Counted from the stretch's first letter, positions 1 to 8,761 are shown. The stretch is 64,000 bases of DNA from Planctomycetaceae bacterium (GCA_002724245.1 PBOG01000004.1:57794-121793); one strand, 5' to 3'. A program made the numbers and translations. Notes: a model not told the origin generated them from the sequence alone.

Positions 1-925
1 CAAAGTCGACGACTTCCGTAACTGCCCTGGGTTGTGGAGCGTAATAGCTGATCTTGTAGTCCTCTGCCGCGGTCACGGGCTTGCTACAAGCCAGACCCAT
101 CAATGTATTGCCGTAGGTCGGGGTCATGTAGATGCCACTCTCTGCGGGCGGGCCCCCGAAAAATTCTTCGATGCAGAATCGCGTCCACTGCGGCGTGAAC
201 TCCGTGCCCCCAGAAAAAATTCCGGTAATGCCAGTATCGGCAAACGACTGCCCCTTCTCCTCCAGCGCGTTGCAGAGGGATTCCAGCAGTTTGGGAGTCG
301 CAAACAAACACTTGATATCGTGGCCGGCAGATAACACGGTGAGTGCCTGGTCGATGCAGTGTTTCTTGTACTCCTCCAAGTGCTCCATCCAGCCTTTCTT
401 GATCAACTTGACAACCCAACGTGGGTCCAGGTCGATGCAGAAGCAGATCCCACCACGAAACTGGCACAGATGCTCCACTGCCAATCGCAGCCGTCGAGGG
501 CCGGAAGGTCCCAGCATCAGCCAATTGGAGCCTTTCGGGAAATACTCATCCGGTAACGTCTCACTGAACATCTCGTAGTCGATGCGAAAGTCGTCAATCA
601 CCATACGGCTTTTAGGAATTCCAGTCGTTCCGCCAGTCTCAAAGACATAGGTCGGTTTTCCATCCAGACCCTTGGGAACCCAGCGGCGAATCGGCCCACC
701 GCGCAACCATTCGTCTTCGAAGAGAGGAAACTTCTTCAGATCGTCAAATTCTTTGACGTCCGTAAGCGGATCAAAATCCAACTCAGCCTTTTTTTCCAGC
801 CAGAAAGGACTGCCCGTTGACGGGTGGAAATGCCACTGAACGATTTCAACCGTATGCGCATCGAGCCGGGCCTTGGCCTCCTGCTGCTGGACTTCCAGGT
901 TGGCGGCTGTTGAATCGGTCGTCAT
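1..925 (-). CDS. AMP-binding (acyl-adenylating) enzyme, PaaK-like, 3' end cut by window
   Basis: Reading the minus strand from the ATG at 923-925 gives an open frame of about 308 codons that runs off the window edge without a stop. About residue 95 it has TGGTTGIPKS, the phosphate-binding P-loop of the adenylate-forming superfamily. Later come ITGIFSGGTEFTP and a Y-G-N stretch, laid out as in phenylacetate-CoA ligase-type enzymes. The likely reaction is ATP-dependent activation of a carboxylic acid, to an acyl-AMP and perhaps an acyl-CoA; the substrate cannot be read from sequence. It lies 216 bp downstream of the formate dehydrogenase on the same strand, so co-transcription is possible but unproven. 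The C-terminal lid domain is outside the window. Confidence 0.75.
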   Translation of the reverse strand, partial: MTTDSTAANLEVQQQEAKARLDAHTVEIVQWHFHPSTGSPFWLEKKAELDFDPLTDVKEFDDLKKFPLFEDEWLRGGPIRRWVPKGLDGKPTYVFETGGTTGIPKSRMVIDDFRIDYEMFSETLPDEYFPKGSNWLMLGPSGPRRLRLAVEHLCQFRGGICFCIDLDPRWVVKLIKKGWMEHLEEYKKHCIDQALTVLSAGHDIKCLFATPKLLESLCNALEEKGQSFADTGITGIFSGGTEFTPQWTRFCIEEFFGGPPAESGIYMTPTYGNTLMGLACSKPVTAAEDYKISYYAPQPRAVTEVVDF

Positions 926-1141
926 ACAGCAATCCCTTGAAAAACGTGGTTAATTTGAAAGAGCTTCTACCCCGCACAATTCTCATGCACACGCGTGGGG
1001 AACCAGACCCGCCAAAATACCCCAGCTGAGGGCGAAAGACAACCACGCCAGACTGGCCGCACCGCAACGAAACCACCCGCCTTCGCGGAGTCCCTGCCAG
1101 GGTCCAGAAACCTCGTCCGAGCAGACGTTCTCTACACGACG

Positions 1142-4045
1142 CTAATTACACGGTGCAATTTGCACCGCACAGAATTTGAATTCGGGAATCTTCCCGTATG
1201 GATCCAAAGCGTCGTTCGTCAAGACGTTTGCCGCCGCTTCACGAAAATGGAACGGGATGAAGACACTCCCCGGTTCAATGGTTCGATCGGCACGGGCTGC
1301 CAGTTCAATCTCCCCACGCCGGCTACTGATGCGCACTCGATCGCCAGACGTAATGTCCAAAACCTCTAAATCGCTGGGGTGTATCGCTGCGAACGCAGCC
1401 GGCTCCAATTGCGACAAAGCAGAACTACGGCGCGTCATGCTACCCGTGTGCCAGTGCTCCAGGACTCGACCCGTATTCAACACAAAGGGAAATTCCCTGT
1501 CCGGCAATTCCTCCGCGGGTTGATAATGACAGGGTACAAATGCGCCTCTACCAGAGGCTGTGGGAAACGCCTCGGTAAACAGAATCGGTGTCCCATCGTC
1601 CGTCGCGGGATTCGGACAGGGCCAGAGTTTGCCAGTCTCTCCCAGGTTGTCGTGCGACAACGTCTGGTAATTCTGTGTTAGTGAGGCAAATTCCTGAAAG
1701 ACATCCGCCACGGTGGCATAGTCCATCGAAAGACCCAGACGCCGTCCCAGATCACAGAGGATCAACCAATCTTCCCGCGCCGCACCTGGAGTCTGCAGAA
1801 CTGCCCGACCCAACTGCACGCGGCGATCGGTGTTGGTATAGGTACCCGTTTTCTCCAGATAGCTGCTCGCGGGAAAAATGACATCTGCAAACTCCGCTGT
1901 CTCGGTCAAGAAAATATCTTGTACGACGAGAAAGTCGAGACGGCTTAGGGCCTGGCGGACCTTGTTCAGGTTTGGATCGGAGATAAATGGATTCTCCCCC
2001 AGGATGTACATCCCACGTATCTCTCGCGCCAACGCAGCCTGCATAATTTCCACGACGGTCAGGCCCGGCTGATCATCCAGTGGTTTTCCCCAGGCATGAG
2101 AGAAGCGATCTCGCACCGCTCCATCAGTCACTGCCTGATAATCCGGATAGACCATGGGAATCAAACCCGCGTCGCTGGCCCCCTGAACGTTGTTCTGGCC
2201 GCGCAATGGATGGAGCCCCGTTCCCGGACGACCTATGTTCCCTGTCATCAGACACAGAGAAATCAAGCACCGCGCGTTGTCAGTACCTGTCGTATGTTGC
2301 GAAATACCCATACCCCAGAAAACCAACATGCTGCCGGCCGTTCCAATCGTCCGGGCGACATGCTCAATCTCCGCCACGGGGACACCGCAAACGGAAGCCA
2401 CTTGATGTGGTGCATAGTTCTCGAGCACCATCTCTCGCAGACCATCAAACCCCTCGGTTCGCGCATTAATGAAATCCGCGTCGACCAGGTCTTCACGAAT
2501 CAGCACATGCATCAAGGCATTGTAAAACGCCACGTCGGTGCCGGGACGGATGCGCACAAAATGGTCCGCAAAATCAGTCAACGGGTGCGACCGAACATCG
2601 ACAACAATCAGTTTTGTACCGCGTTTGGCAGCTTGCTTGATGAAAGTCGCGGCCACCGGATGGTTCGCCGTGGTATTCGATCCAGTCACCAGCGCAACGT
2701 CACTACGGGCCACGTCGGCGAAAACATTAGTTACAGCGCCCGACCCGATCGTCTCCATCAATGCAGCCACCGAAGAGGCATGGCACAATCGAGTACAGTG
2801 GTCCACATTATTGGTACCCAGACCAGCGCGAATCAGTTTCTGAAAGAGGTACGCTTCCTCGTTGGAACATTTGGCCGACCCAAAACCGGCCAGTGCAGGA
2901 CTGCCGTATTCTGAGCGGATCGCGAGCAGCCGATTGGCAACCAGGTCCAACGCTTCTTCCCAAGTCGCCTCTCGAAACGCCGGCAACACTTCATCGTAGT
3001 CAACAATACCTCCCGGCTTGCGACGACGAGATTCCGTGGAGCCTGCAACTTCGGATGACAACGGGCCTTTGGGGTAAGCGTCCTCCCGACGAATCAACGG
3101 CTGTGTTAACCGCTGTGAATGGGTGGCGTAGTCCCAGCCATAGCGACCTTTAACGCACAACCGCCCCTGGTTCACCGGGCTGGTACGGCCCTCCGCGAAA
3201 ACAATTTGCGGAGGCGGATCGCAATGCGAATCTTCCGCAGTCAATCGTGGCTGGTGTGGAGGCGGTGCAGGCGACGGTGCCGTGGGAGCCGTGTGGAACG
3301 TCACTGCACAACCGACGCCACAATAAGGGCAAACACTGTCTACTGGCGTTAACTGGTCACGTGGAGCCAGCGGCAACGTAACAACCCTGTCGGTCAATGC
3401 GCCGGTGGGGCACGCGGCAGCACACTGGCCACAGGCAACACAGGTACTACTCCCCATCGGTGCATCAAGGTCGAAGGCAATTTGTGCGGCAAATCCCTTT
3501 CCGGTTCTGCCGATCACTTCATTGGATTGGACTTCATCACAGGCGCGAATGCAGCGATCACACATGATGCACGCCTGATGGTCAACCGCGATCACCGGTG
3601 AGGAGAGATCGGTCGGTCGACGTATTGACTCGCTCACCGAGTGCCCCGGCAATGCAGACTCGACAACCACTGTGGCGTCTTTCGCTAACAGACCGTAGGC
3701 ACGGCCCAACGCCTCCAGCTCACAATCCGCCGTGGTCTGCTCGCGGTCACAGGGCAGGGGGTGTTCACGCAACAACAACTCCAGCAGTTTGCGACGGTGC
3801 GCTCGGACGCGGTCGGAATTCGTCTCTACCTCCATGCCTGCTTCGCACGCTCGTACACAAGACGCCGCCAATACGCGCTCACCTACGTCGACCACACACA
3901 TTCGGCAAACGCCAACTGGTGTCACGTCCGGCTGATGACAAAGCGAGGGAATCTCAATACCACTCCGCTGGGCGGCTTCCCAAATCGTCGTCCCGGTGGG
4001 CATTTCAATGGTGTGTCCGTCGAGGACCAGTTGAACACTCGACAT
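1142..4045 (-). CDS. fdhF: NAD-type formate dehydrogenase, molybdopterin alpha subunit (Cys form)
   Basis: A 967-residue member of the molybdopterin oxidoreductase family. Domains in order: an N-terminal 2Fe-2S ferredoxin (Cys36, 47, 50, 63), a His/Cys 4Fe-4S segment near residues 95-108, two 4Fe-4S clusters (ACIMCDRCIRAC near 158; TCVACGQCAAACP near 201), then the catalytic part with its own cluster (VCPYCGVGC near 239, with RLCVKG near 295). The active-site motif is HCTRLCH, so Cys421 stands where selenocysteine occurs in E. coli FdhF. The C-terminal MopB-binding domain ends near EFKFCAVQIAPCN. Pro-rich insertions occur around 253-280 and 325-350. The start lies 10 bp after the NuoE/F fusion stop, so the two form an operon and probably a soluble NAD-reducing complex. 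It oxidises formate to CO2. Confidence 0.93.
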   Translation of the reverse strand: MSSVQLVLDGHTIEMPTGTTIWEAAQRSGIEIPSLCHQPDVTPVGVCRMCVVDVGERVLAASCVRACEAGMEVETNSDRVRAHRRKLLELLLREHPLPCDREQTTADCELEALGRAYGLLAKDATVVVESALPGHSVSESIRRPTDLSSPVIAVDHQACIMCDRCIRACDEVQSNEVIGRTGKGFAAQIAFDLDAPMGSSTCVACGQCAAACPTGALTDRVVTLPLAPRDQLTPVDSVCPYCGVGCAVTFHTAPTAPSPAPPPHQPRLTAEDSHCDPPPQIVFAEGRTSPVNQGRLCVKGRYGWDYATHSQRLTQPLIRREDAYPKGPLSSEVAGSTESRRRKPGGIVDYDEVLPAFREATWEEALDLVANRLLAIRSEYGSPALAGFGSAKCSNEEAYLFQKLIRAGLGTNNVDHCTRLCHASSVAALMETIGSGAVTNVFADVARSDVALVTGSNTTANHPVAATFIKQAAKRGTKLIVVDVRSHPLTDFADHFVRIRPGTDVAFYNALMHVLIREDLVDADFINARTEGFDGLREMVLENYAPHQVASVCGVPVAEIEHVARTIGTAGSMLVFWGMGISQHTTGTDNARCLISLCLMTGNIGRPGTGLHPLRGQNNVQGASDAGLIPMVYPDYQAVTDGAVRDRFSHAWGKPLDDQPGLTVVEIMQAALAREIRGMYILGENPFISDPNLNKVRQALSRLDFLVVQDIFLTETAEFADVIFPASSYLEKTGTYTNTDRRVQLGRAVLQTPGAAREDWLILCDLGRRLGLSMDYATVADVFQEFASLTQNYQTLSHDNLGETGKLWPCPNPATDDGTPILFTEAFPTASGRGAFVPCHYQPAEELPDREFPFVLNTGRVLEHWHTGSMTRRSSALSQLEPAAFAAIHPSDLEVLDITSGDRVRISSRRGEIELAARADRTIEPGSVFIPFHFREAAANVLTNDALDPYGKIPEFKFCAVQIAPCN

Positions 4046-4055
4046 CCGGCGCTCC

Positions 4056-5771
4056 TCAGCGGGGAATGGCTTCAGGAAAATGACGGAGCATTGACTCGAT
4101 CGGGTTCAAAGCGACCTGACCCAACCCGCAAATTGAGGTTTGTTGAAGGGTTTCAGCAAGTGGGGTCAATTCACTCAAGGCATCCGTCGGAACGTCCCCT
4201 TGCGACACTCCTTCCAGCAAATCCACTGCGTAGCGACTGCCCAGTCGGCAAGGCACGCATTTCCCGCACGATTCGTTGCGAAAAAAACGAACCAGGTTCG
4301 TCGCCAGTGCAAACAGGTCCCGTTCGGCACCAAAAACCATCACGGCACCAGTTCCCAGCATGCTTCCCGCATCCCGCATGGCAGTAAAATCAAGCGGTGT
4401 TTGGACCGCCGCAGCGGGCAGAAAATTAGAACTGGCACCACCAGGGAGAAAGGCTTTCAAAGCACTGCCGTCACACATCCCGCCGGCCAAATCAATTAAC
4501 TCCGCGACTGTCATACCAACCGGGATTTCATAAACCCCCGGCCGCTGGATATCTCCAGAAATCGAAACAAACTTGAGTCCCCAGAAGTCATCTTTTCCGG
4601 CATCGCGCCACCACTCACTGCCGTGGTGCACAATAGCCGTCGCCAGTGCCAGCGTCTCCACATTGTTGATCAGTGTCGGACAGCCGTGCAAACCGCTGGT
4701 GCTGGGATAAGGGGGCTTGTTGCGTGGTTCTCCACGTTTGTCTTCCAGGGCCTCCAGCAGCGCCGTCTCTTCGCCCAGAATATACCCTCCTGGAGAGACG
4801 AACACCTCGATCTCGAAAGCCCTTCCGGTACCGGCTGCATTGGCACCCAGGATGCCCTGACGGCGCGCTGTCTGAATTGCTTGCTCGAGCGCGAATTGCT
4901 CACGCTGATACTCATGTCGGAGGTAAATAATGCCGTGCTGGGCACCCACCGTCAGCGCGCCCAGTAGCATGCCCTCAATCACCAAGTGGGGCAACTCCTC
5001 GAGAATCACGCGGTCTTTGAATGTTCCCGGTTCGCTCTCGTCAGCATTGCAAATCAAATACTTGACAGGACCGGCAGCATCCGCGACAGCGGACCATTTA
5101 CGGGCAGTCGAAAAACCGGCGCCTCCCATCCCACAGAGACCACTGTCCGTTAACCGCTCTAAACACGTCGCGGCAATCGTCGCCGGGTCCGCCGACAGCG
5201 CGCGCAGCGTTGTGTAGTGCATCGTAGGATCCGCATACGGATCGCACTTCCAGCGCCGAGATTTCGGCGCCAGCGGCTGCTGTGGGGTCGTGTCTGGTCG
5301 CTCCAGGTCGGCTGCCAGCTGCACTGCGTCAACCAGATTAGCCGGCGCCACAGGTACATGGTTAATGGCACCCGCCGGCGCTGAGTCGCACCGCCCCAGA
5401 CAAGACACTTCCTGAATCTCGACGTCGTCACTGTCGTCCCAGCGCGCCATCAGTTCCTGACAACGCTGGGATCCACCTGCCATGGCACAGATTACGTCTC
5501 GGCAAATTTCAACCGTGGCGCCAGGCGGCGGCGTCCGCCGAAAGGCAGGATAGAAACTGACAAGGCCCTCGAGGTGGTAAAGGGGCACGCCACGCGCTGC
5601 TGACAACGCGCGGAGCTGATCCTCGTGGAGGTAACCTCGCTCACGCTGAATCTGAATTAGCTCGCGAAGAAGTTCCAACAGTTCCTCGAAGGTAGAGACT
5701 GACGCTTGTTCTCCCGCCGCCACGATCCGTACCGGGCGACAGAAGCGGGACCCACCCGCAAACGATACCAC
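4056..5771 (-). CDS. NuoE-NuoF fusion, diaphorase subunit of formate dehydrogenase
   Basis: 571 residues from a GTG start (the start is uncertain; GTG codons lie a little further in). Residues about 30-155 are NuoE/FdsG-like with 2Fe-2S ligands in CRDVIC and CLGRC. Residues about 175-571 are NuoF/FdsB-like: the FMN/NADH loop GMGGAGFSTARKW, the NADH motif CNADESEPGTFKDR, a SLBB segment, and the 4Fe-4S motif ESCGKCVPCRLGS with a later SICGLGQ. The family passes electrons from formate through Fe-S clusters and FMN to NAD+. The two subunits are separate in Complex I and in Fds enzymes; here they are joined. No membrane or quinone subunits are nearby, which favours a soluble formate dehydrogenase over Complex I. 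The 201-bp gap before it contains a 20-bp perfect palindrome. Confidence 0.9.
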   Translation of the reverse strand: MVSFAGGSRFCRPVRIVAAGEQASVSTFEELLELLRELIQIQRERGYLHEDQLRALSAARGVPLYHLEGLVSFYPAFRRTPPPGATVEICRDVICAMAGGSQRCQELMARWDDSDDVEIQEVSCLGRCDSAPAGAINHVPVAPANLVDAVQLAADLERPDTTPQQPLAPKSRRWKCDPYADPTMHYTTLRALSADPATIAATCLERLTDSGLCGMGGAGFSTARKWSAVADAAGPVKYLICNADESEPGTFKDRVILEELPHLVIEGMLLGALTVGAQHGIIYLRHEYQREQFALEQAIQTARRQGILGANAAGTGRAFEIEVFVSPGGYILGEETALLEALEDKRGEPRNKPPYPSTSGLHGCPTLINNVETLALATAIVHHGSEWWRDAGKDDFWGLKFVSISGDIQRPGVYEIPVGMTVAELIDLAGGMCDGSALKAFLPGGASSNFLPAAAVQTPLDFTAMRDAGSMLGTGAVMVFGAERDLFALATNLVRFFRNESCGKCVPCRLGSRYAVDLLEGVSQGDVPTDALSELTPLAETLQQTSICGLGQVALNPIESMLRHFPEAIPR

Positions 5772-5824
5772 GTGACCGGTGGTCGCACATCATAACGCGC
5801 TCGGCGGTAGTGCGCAGCATGTCT

Positions 5825-5844
5825 CGGTTGCAGCGCTGCAACCG
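5825..5844. promoter_or_regulatory. Perfect 20-bp palindrome upstream of the formate dehydrogenase genes
   Basis: CGGTTGCAGCGCTGCAACCG is a perfect even palindrome in the only sizeable gap (5772-5972) between the dehydrogenase at 5973 and the NuoE/F fusion. It lies 53 bp before the fusion's start codon. A second short inverted repeat, TTGCC (5852-5856) with GGCAA (5864-5868), sits beside it. A spacerless palindrome suits a dimeric repressor or activator site better than a terminator, since it has no loop and no T-run. The cognate regulator is unknown. Confidence 0.4.
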
Positions 5845-5972
5845 GGGAGTGTTGCCGCCAGCTGGCAATCACAGCTTTCATCCCAACGCACGGGAGATCA
5901 CGTACCGAACCAGAGGGGGCCGGGGTACCAGTAGCCCACTCCCCTGGCAGTGGAATCGCAGCCGCTCAGGGC

Positions 5973-6920
5973 TTAGCCACCGGTCTGACTGAGTCTGTCC
6001 AGGACCGAGGTGAGCGTTTTTCGTAGGACCGTGGCACCCTGCCGCAATCCTTGCAATTCCTTGGGCCAGAGTTCGACCTCCAGGCGATCCACCACCCCTT
6101 CACGACCGACAATCGTGGGAACGGAAAACGCCACATCGCGAATCCCATAGCAACCCGCTTGTACCGTCGACACCGGCAAGATTCGCCGTTGGTCCAGCGC
6201 GACTGAATGGACGACGTCGCGAATCGCAACACCAACAGCAAATCCGGCGCCGCCTTTTTTTCCAATCACTTCGGCACCCGACCCTTTGGTGCGGTCGAAG
6301 ATCTGTGTTGCCGATTGTGCATTCCAGGCAGGGTATTTCTCCAGCGACAAGCCGGCTGCCGTGGCACTCGACCAGATCGGCACCATACTATCCCCATGCT
6401 CTCCGAGAATCAGTGCAGCCACTTGGGTGGGAGCCATTTCCAGTTCGCGTGCGATCAGACTACGAAAACGAATCGTATCCAGCTGCGTGCCCAATCCAAT
6501 CACTTGCTGCGGAGGCAGCGACAATCGCTCGGCAGCAATATACGTAAGAATGTCCACGGGATTCGAGACGACCAGCACCAGTGCGTCCGCTTTGGGACCA
6601 GCGCTGGAAATACCATCCAGAATGGAGACAAACAAATCGGTGTTGCGCTGGATTAAATCCAATCGGCTCTCATCCGGTTTGCGACGGGATCCCGCGGTCA
6701 CACAAATCACGTCACTATCTGGAATGTGCTCATAACTTCCGGATGAAATGACCTGGTCAGCGGTACTGGGTCCGCCGTGCAACAAATCAAGTGCCTGCCC
6801 TTCGGCCAGCTCCTGATTCACATCGACCAGAGCAATCTCTCGAACGACTTGCCCCATTTGCAATGCAAACGCTGCGCTCGACCCTACCAGACCACCGCCA
6901 CCGATAATGCTAATTTTCAT
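5973..6920 (-). CDS. Lactate/malate-type dehydrogenase of the microcompartment operon
   Basis: 315 residues from the ATG at 6920. An in-frame extension to 7010 lacks the family N-terminus, because the Rossmann strand MKISIIGGGGLVGSS begins at 6920. NAD-binding Asp33 follows in ALVDV. Catalytic residues are visible: Arg86 in DESRLDL, Asp123 in NPVDIL and His175 in GEHGDSM. At the position that separates lactate (Gln) from malate (Arg) dehydrogenases the sequence is AGSRRKPDESR, with Arg80, so the substrate is not simply lactate. In PVM-type microcompartments this enzyme is thought to reduce lactaldehyde to 1,2-propanediol and regenerate NAD+. It lies 100 bp after the aldolase. I see no clear encapsulation tail. 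Confidence 0.85.
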   Translation of the reverse strand: MKISIIGGGGLVGSSAAFALQMGQVVREIALVDVNQELAEGQALDLLHGGPSTADQVISSGSYEHIPDSDVICVTAGSRRKPDESRLDLIQRNTDLFVSILDGISSAGPKADALVLVVSNPVDILTYIAAERLSLPPQQVIGLGTQLDTIRFRSLIARELEMAPTQVAALILGEHGDSMVPIWSSATAAGLSLEKYPAWNAQSATQIFDRTKGSGAEVIGKKGGAGFAVGVAIRDVVHSVALDQRRILPVSTVQAGCYGIRDVAFSVPTIVGREGVVDRLEVELWPKELQGLRQGATVLRKTLTSVLDRLSQTGG

Positions 6921-7020
6921 GATTTGTTCATCTTCTGTTGTGTGGATCCATTTCGATCTCAGCCGACAAGCACGAGTACGGGAAGCGATCAAGCGACCCT
7001 CAACTCGCACTTCCTGCCAA

Positions 7021-7887
7021 TCATCGATTCTGCAACTCAGCCATCACCCGGTCGGTGATTTCCCGAATCAACACGTCTTGATCGGCGACTTTCTCGCCAG
7101 TCGGCTGCGCTGTAGCTGCCCCCGGCCCCATCGGAGGCGGCGCATCAAACACCCGACGTTCGACGCCGCTGGATTTCCAGCTGTCCCTAAAAATATCGTT
7201 GCCGCAAATATCACAGTCCTCGTACTCCTTGGTATTTCGTGGATCTCCGAAACCCCAAGTCTTCTTCAATTCCAGCAATTCACGCTCTTTCTCTTCGGTA
7301 AAGAAATTGACGCGGCCTAGCTGTTTTGCCAGCAGCAAAATTCGGCAGTACGCGTCCAGGATCTCGGTCCACCAATAGGCACGCTCAACCGTTTCCCCGT
7401 AACTGACGGTACCATGATTCGCAAGGATAATGACGTTGGAACGTTCGACGAACGGGATAATGGTGTCGGCGAACTCTTGTCCACCTGGCGTTTCATAGCG
7501 TGTGATGGGGACATCCCCCAGAAAGACCTCCACTTCAGGCAGGATGCACTGGGGAATCGGTTCGCGGGCAATTGCAAATGCGGTCGCATGCGGCGGGTGG
7601 CAATGCACCACACTCTTCAGCTCCGGACGCTGCTTGTAGATCTCCAGGTGTAACAGCGCCTCGCTGGAACGCTTCTTTCGGCCCGCTGTCTGATTGCCCT
7701 GCATATCGATTGTGGCGATGTCATCGGGCTTCAAGAAACCTTTCGAGTGCATTGTGGGAGTACAAAGTACTTCGTGGTCACTGATGCGCACGGAGATGTT
7801 GCCGTCATTGGCTGCGGCAAATCCCTTGTTGTAGATGCGACGTCCAATTTCACAGATATCTTGTTTGGTCTTATGTACATTCATCAT
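7021..7887 (-). CDS. Class II aldolase (fuculose/rhamnulose phosphate aldolase type) with C-terminal encapsulation peptide
   Basis: 288 residues from ATGATG at 7887/7884. The frame is open to 7914, but that would overlap the previous gene. The fold's motifs are present: DGNISVR near the N-terminus, SSEALLH, the zinc-binding HCHPPHATA, and a third His in ILANHGTVSYGETVERA. The aldolase domain ends near residue 240. A Pro/Gly/Ala linker (GPGAATAQPTGEK) then leads to a terminal amphipathic helix (VLIREITDRVMAELQ), the classic form of a cargo encapsulation peptide. Likely reaction: cleavage of L-fuculose-1-P or L-rhamnulose-1-P to DHAP and L-lactaldehyde inside the shell. It starts 10 bp after a BMC-P gene. 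The upstream kinases and isomerases are not in this window. Confidence 0.92.
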   Translation of the reverse strand: MMNVHKTKQDICEIGRRIYNKGFAAANDGNISVRISDHEVLCTPTMHSKGFLKPDDIATIDMQGNQTAGRKKRSSEALLHLEIYKQRPELKSVVHCHPPHATAFAIAREPIPQCILPEVEVFLGDVPITRYETPGGQEFADTIIPFVERSNVIILANHGTVSYGETVERAYWWTEILDAYCRILLLAKQLGRVNFFTEEKERELLELKKTWGFGDPRNTKEYEDCDICGNDIFRDSWKSSGVERRVFDAPPPMGPGAATAQPTGEKVADQDVLIREITDRVMAELQNR

Positions 7888-7897
7888 GAGTTGTCCG

Positions 7898-8203
7898 TCA
7901 GCCGTCCCTTTCAAGATCTGAGATAGAAATGTCGACTTGATCGAAAATTACCGCGTTATAGGCGTCAACTGGTTTGATTTGCGGCCGAAACGGTTGGGCC
8001 GCTTCCGGCCCTTCACTTAAGCCAATTCGATGGCCTAAATGGGCACCCAGTTCATCCCAAGCAACAAGTATTTCGGTTCCCTCTGGTTTCTCATTTACCA
8101 TTTGCTGTAGCGTCAGCGGTTGCACTAATTTCAGCCGCGCACCTGAAAATGATGGGTGCCATCGATTCAATGTCACAGTGCCAATCACTTCTGCGATACG
8201 CAT
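7898..8203 (-). CDS. BMC-P shell vertex protein (EutN/CcmL family), copy 3
   Basis: 101 residues, starting at the Met of MRIAEVIGTVTLNRWHP, the usual first strand of the family. KLVQPL and VAWDELGAHLGHRIGLSEG follow, matching the small OB-like barrel that forms pentamers at shell vertices. It is longer than copy 2 and has a distinct C-terminal strand (NAVIFDQVDISI). The gap to the gene before it is 16 bp and to the aldolase after it about 10 bp, so it is tightly embedded in the operon. The in-frame extension to 8215 adds only four residues and is less likely. Confidence 0.9.
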   Translation of the reverse strand: MRIAEVIGTVTLNRWHPSFSGARLKLVQPLTLQQMVNEKPEGTEILVAWDELGAHLGHRIGLSEGPEAAQPFRPQIKPVDAYNAVIFDQVDISISDLERDG

Positions 8204-8219
8204 CCTGGAATGCACTCCC

Positions 8220-8507
8220 TTAACCCGGCGACCCCACCGTGCCCTGTCTGACTAACTCAACATTGCGATCACGCAGTTCATCCCGAACTGACGGCGTGAC
8301 AACCGCATCCGCCTTTACCACCAGTCTGCAAATGCCCTCAAGCCGACCCGACAACGTCGCCAAGGAAATGACTCGGGTATCGATTTCCAATTCAGATTCT
8401 CTGGCATCTTCCGCCGTCGTGACCCCTATACCCTGAGCTAACAACCGTCGCATGACTTCTGCGACGATCGTTTCGATCCAATCGGCATTACGGGCAGCAG
8501 AACTCAT
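8220..8507 (-). CDS. Small BMC-operon protein with N-terminal amphipathic helix and EutT-like TPS-R-E motif
   Basis: 95 residues. The ATG at 8507 overlaps the stop of the preceding BMC-P gene by four bases (ATGA), which fixes the start. Residues about 8-26 (WIETIVAEVMRRLLAQG) form an amphipathic helix like an encapsulation peptide. A linker and a beta-rich part then lead to VVTPSVRDELRDRNVELVR. That last motif resembles the LTPSARELL segment near the start of EutT cobalamin adenosyltransferases, but the catalytic adenosyltransferase domain is absent. No known enzymatic domain fills the rest. It could be an interior scaffold or shell-anchoring protein. Function unknown; its place between two pentamer genes argues for a structural role. 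Confidence 0.8.
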   Translation of the reverse strand: MSSAARNADWIETIVAEVMRRLLAQGIGVTTAEDARESELEIDTRVISLATLSGRLEGICRLVVKADAVVTPSVRDELRDRNVELVRQGTVGSPG

Positions 8508-8761
8508 GCGTCTTGAATTCCCACAATGGTCCATCGAACTGGCGTTGCAATCTCTCCCAGCAGGGCCCGCGCTCCACGGCCGTCACTGGACAACATTACC
8601 GCTTGCCCACAGCCCGCCCCCACACCATCGATGGCCACCAGCGGCATACCGTCGGGCTGGCCGGCAACTCCCTGCGGTTGAACCACCAGCATTTTTTGAC
8701 CTTCCAGTGAGGCGTGCTTGACCGTGCCGTGCGCCAAACCCACCACAGTTCCCAGTTGCAT
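8504..8761 (-). CDS. BMC-P shell vertex protein (EutN/CcmL family), copy 2
   Basis: 85 residues, the compact canonical size. It begins MQLGTVVGLAHGTVKHASLEG and continues with MLVVQPQG, PLVAIDGVGAGCGQAVML and the C-terminal strand TIVGIQD. The VAID-GAG-G-VML pattern is diagnostic of EutN/CcmL pentamers. A ribosome-binding site AGGAG lies 7 bases before the ATG. Its stop overlaps the next gene by four bases, implying translational coupling. It follows the aldehyde dehydrogenase after a 101-bp gap that carries the three-copy 13-bp repeat. Confidence 0.93.
   Translation of the reverse strand: MQLGTVVGLAHGTVKHASLEGQKMLVVQPQGVAGQPDGMPLVAIDGVGAGCGQAVMLSSDGRGARALLGEIATPVRWTIVGIQDA

Noticed and set aside
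1151..1167. CGGTGCAA-T-TTGCACCG near the end of the formate dehydrogenase gene as a terminator
   Set aside because: One-base spacer and no T-run; it lies within coding sequence.
3598..4387. Plus-strand ORFs over the formate dehydrogenase genes
   Set aside because: They are antisense to well-supported coding sequence and resemble no known protein.
8126..8203. Upstream start of BMC-P copy 3 at 8215
   Set aside because: It adds MHSR before the family N-terminus; the Met at 8203 aligns with the first strand.
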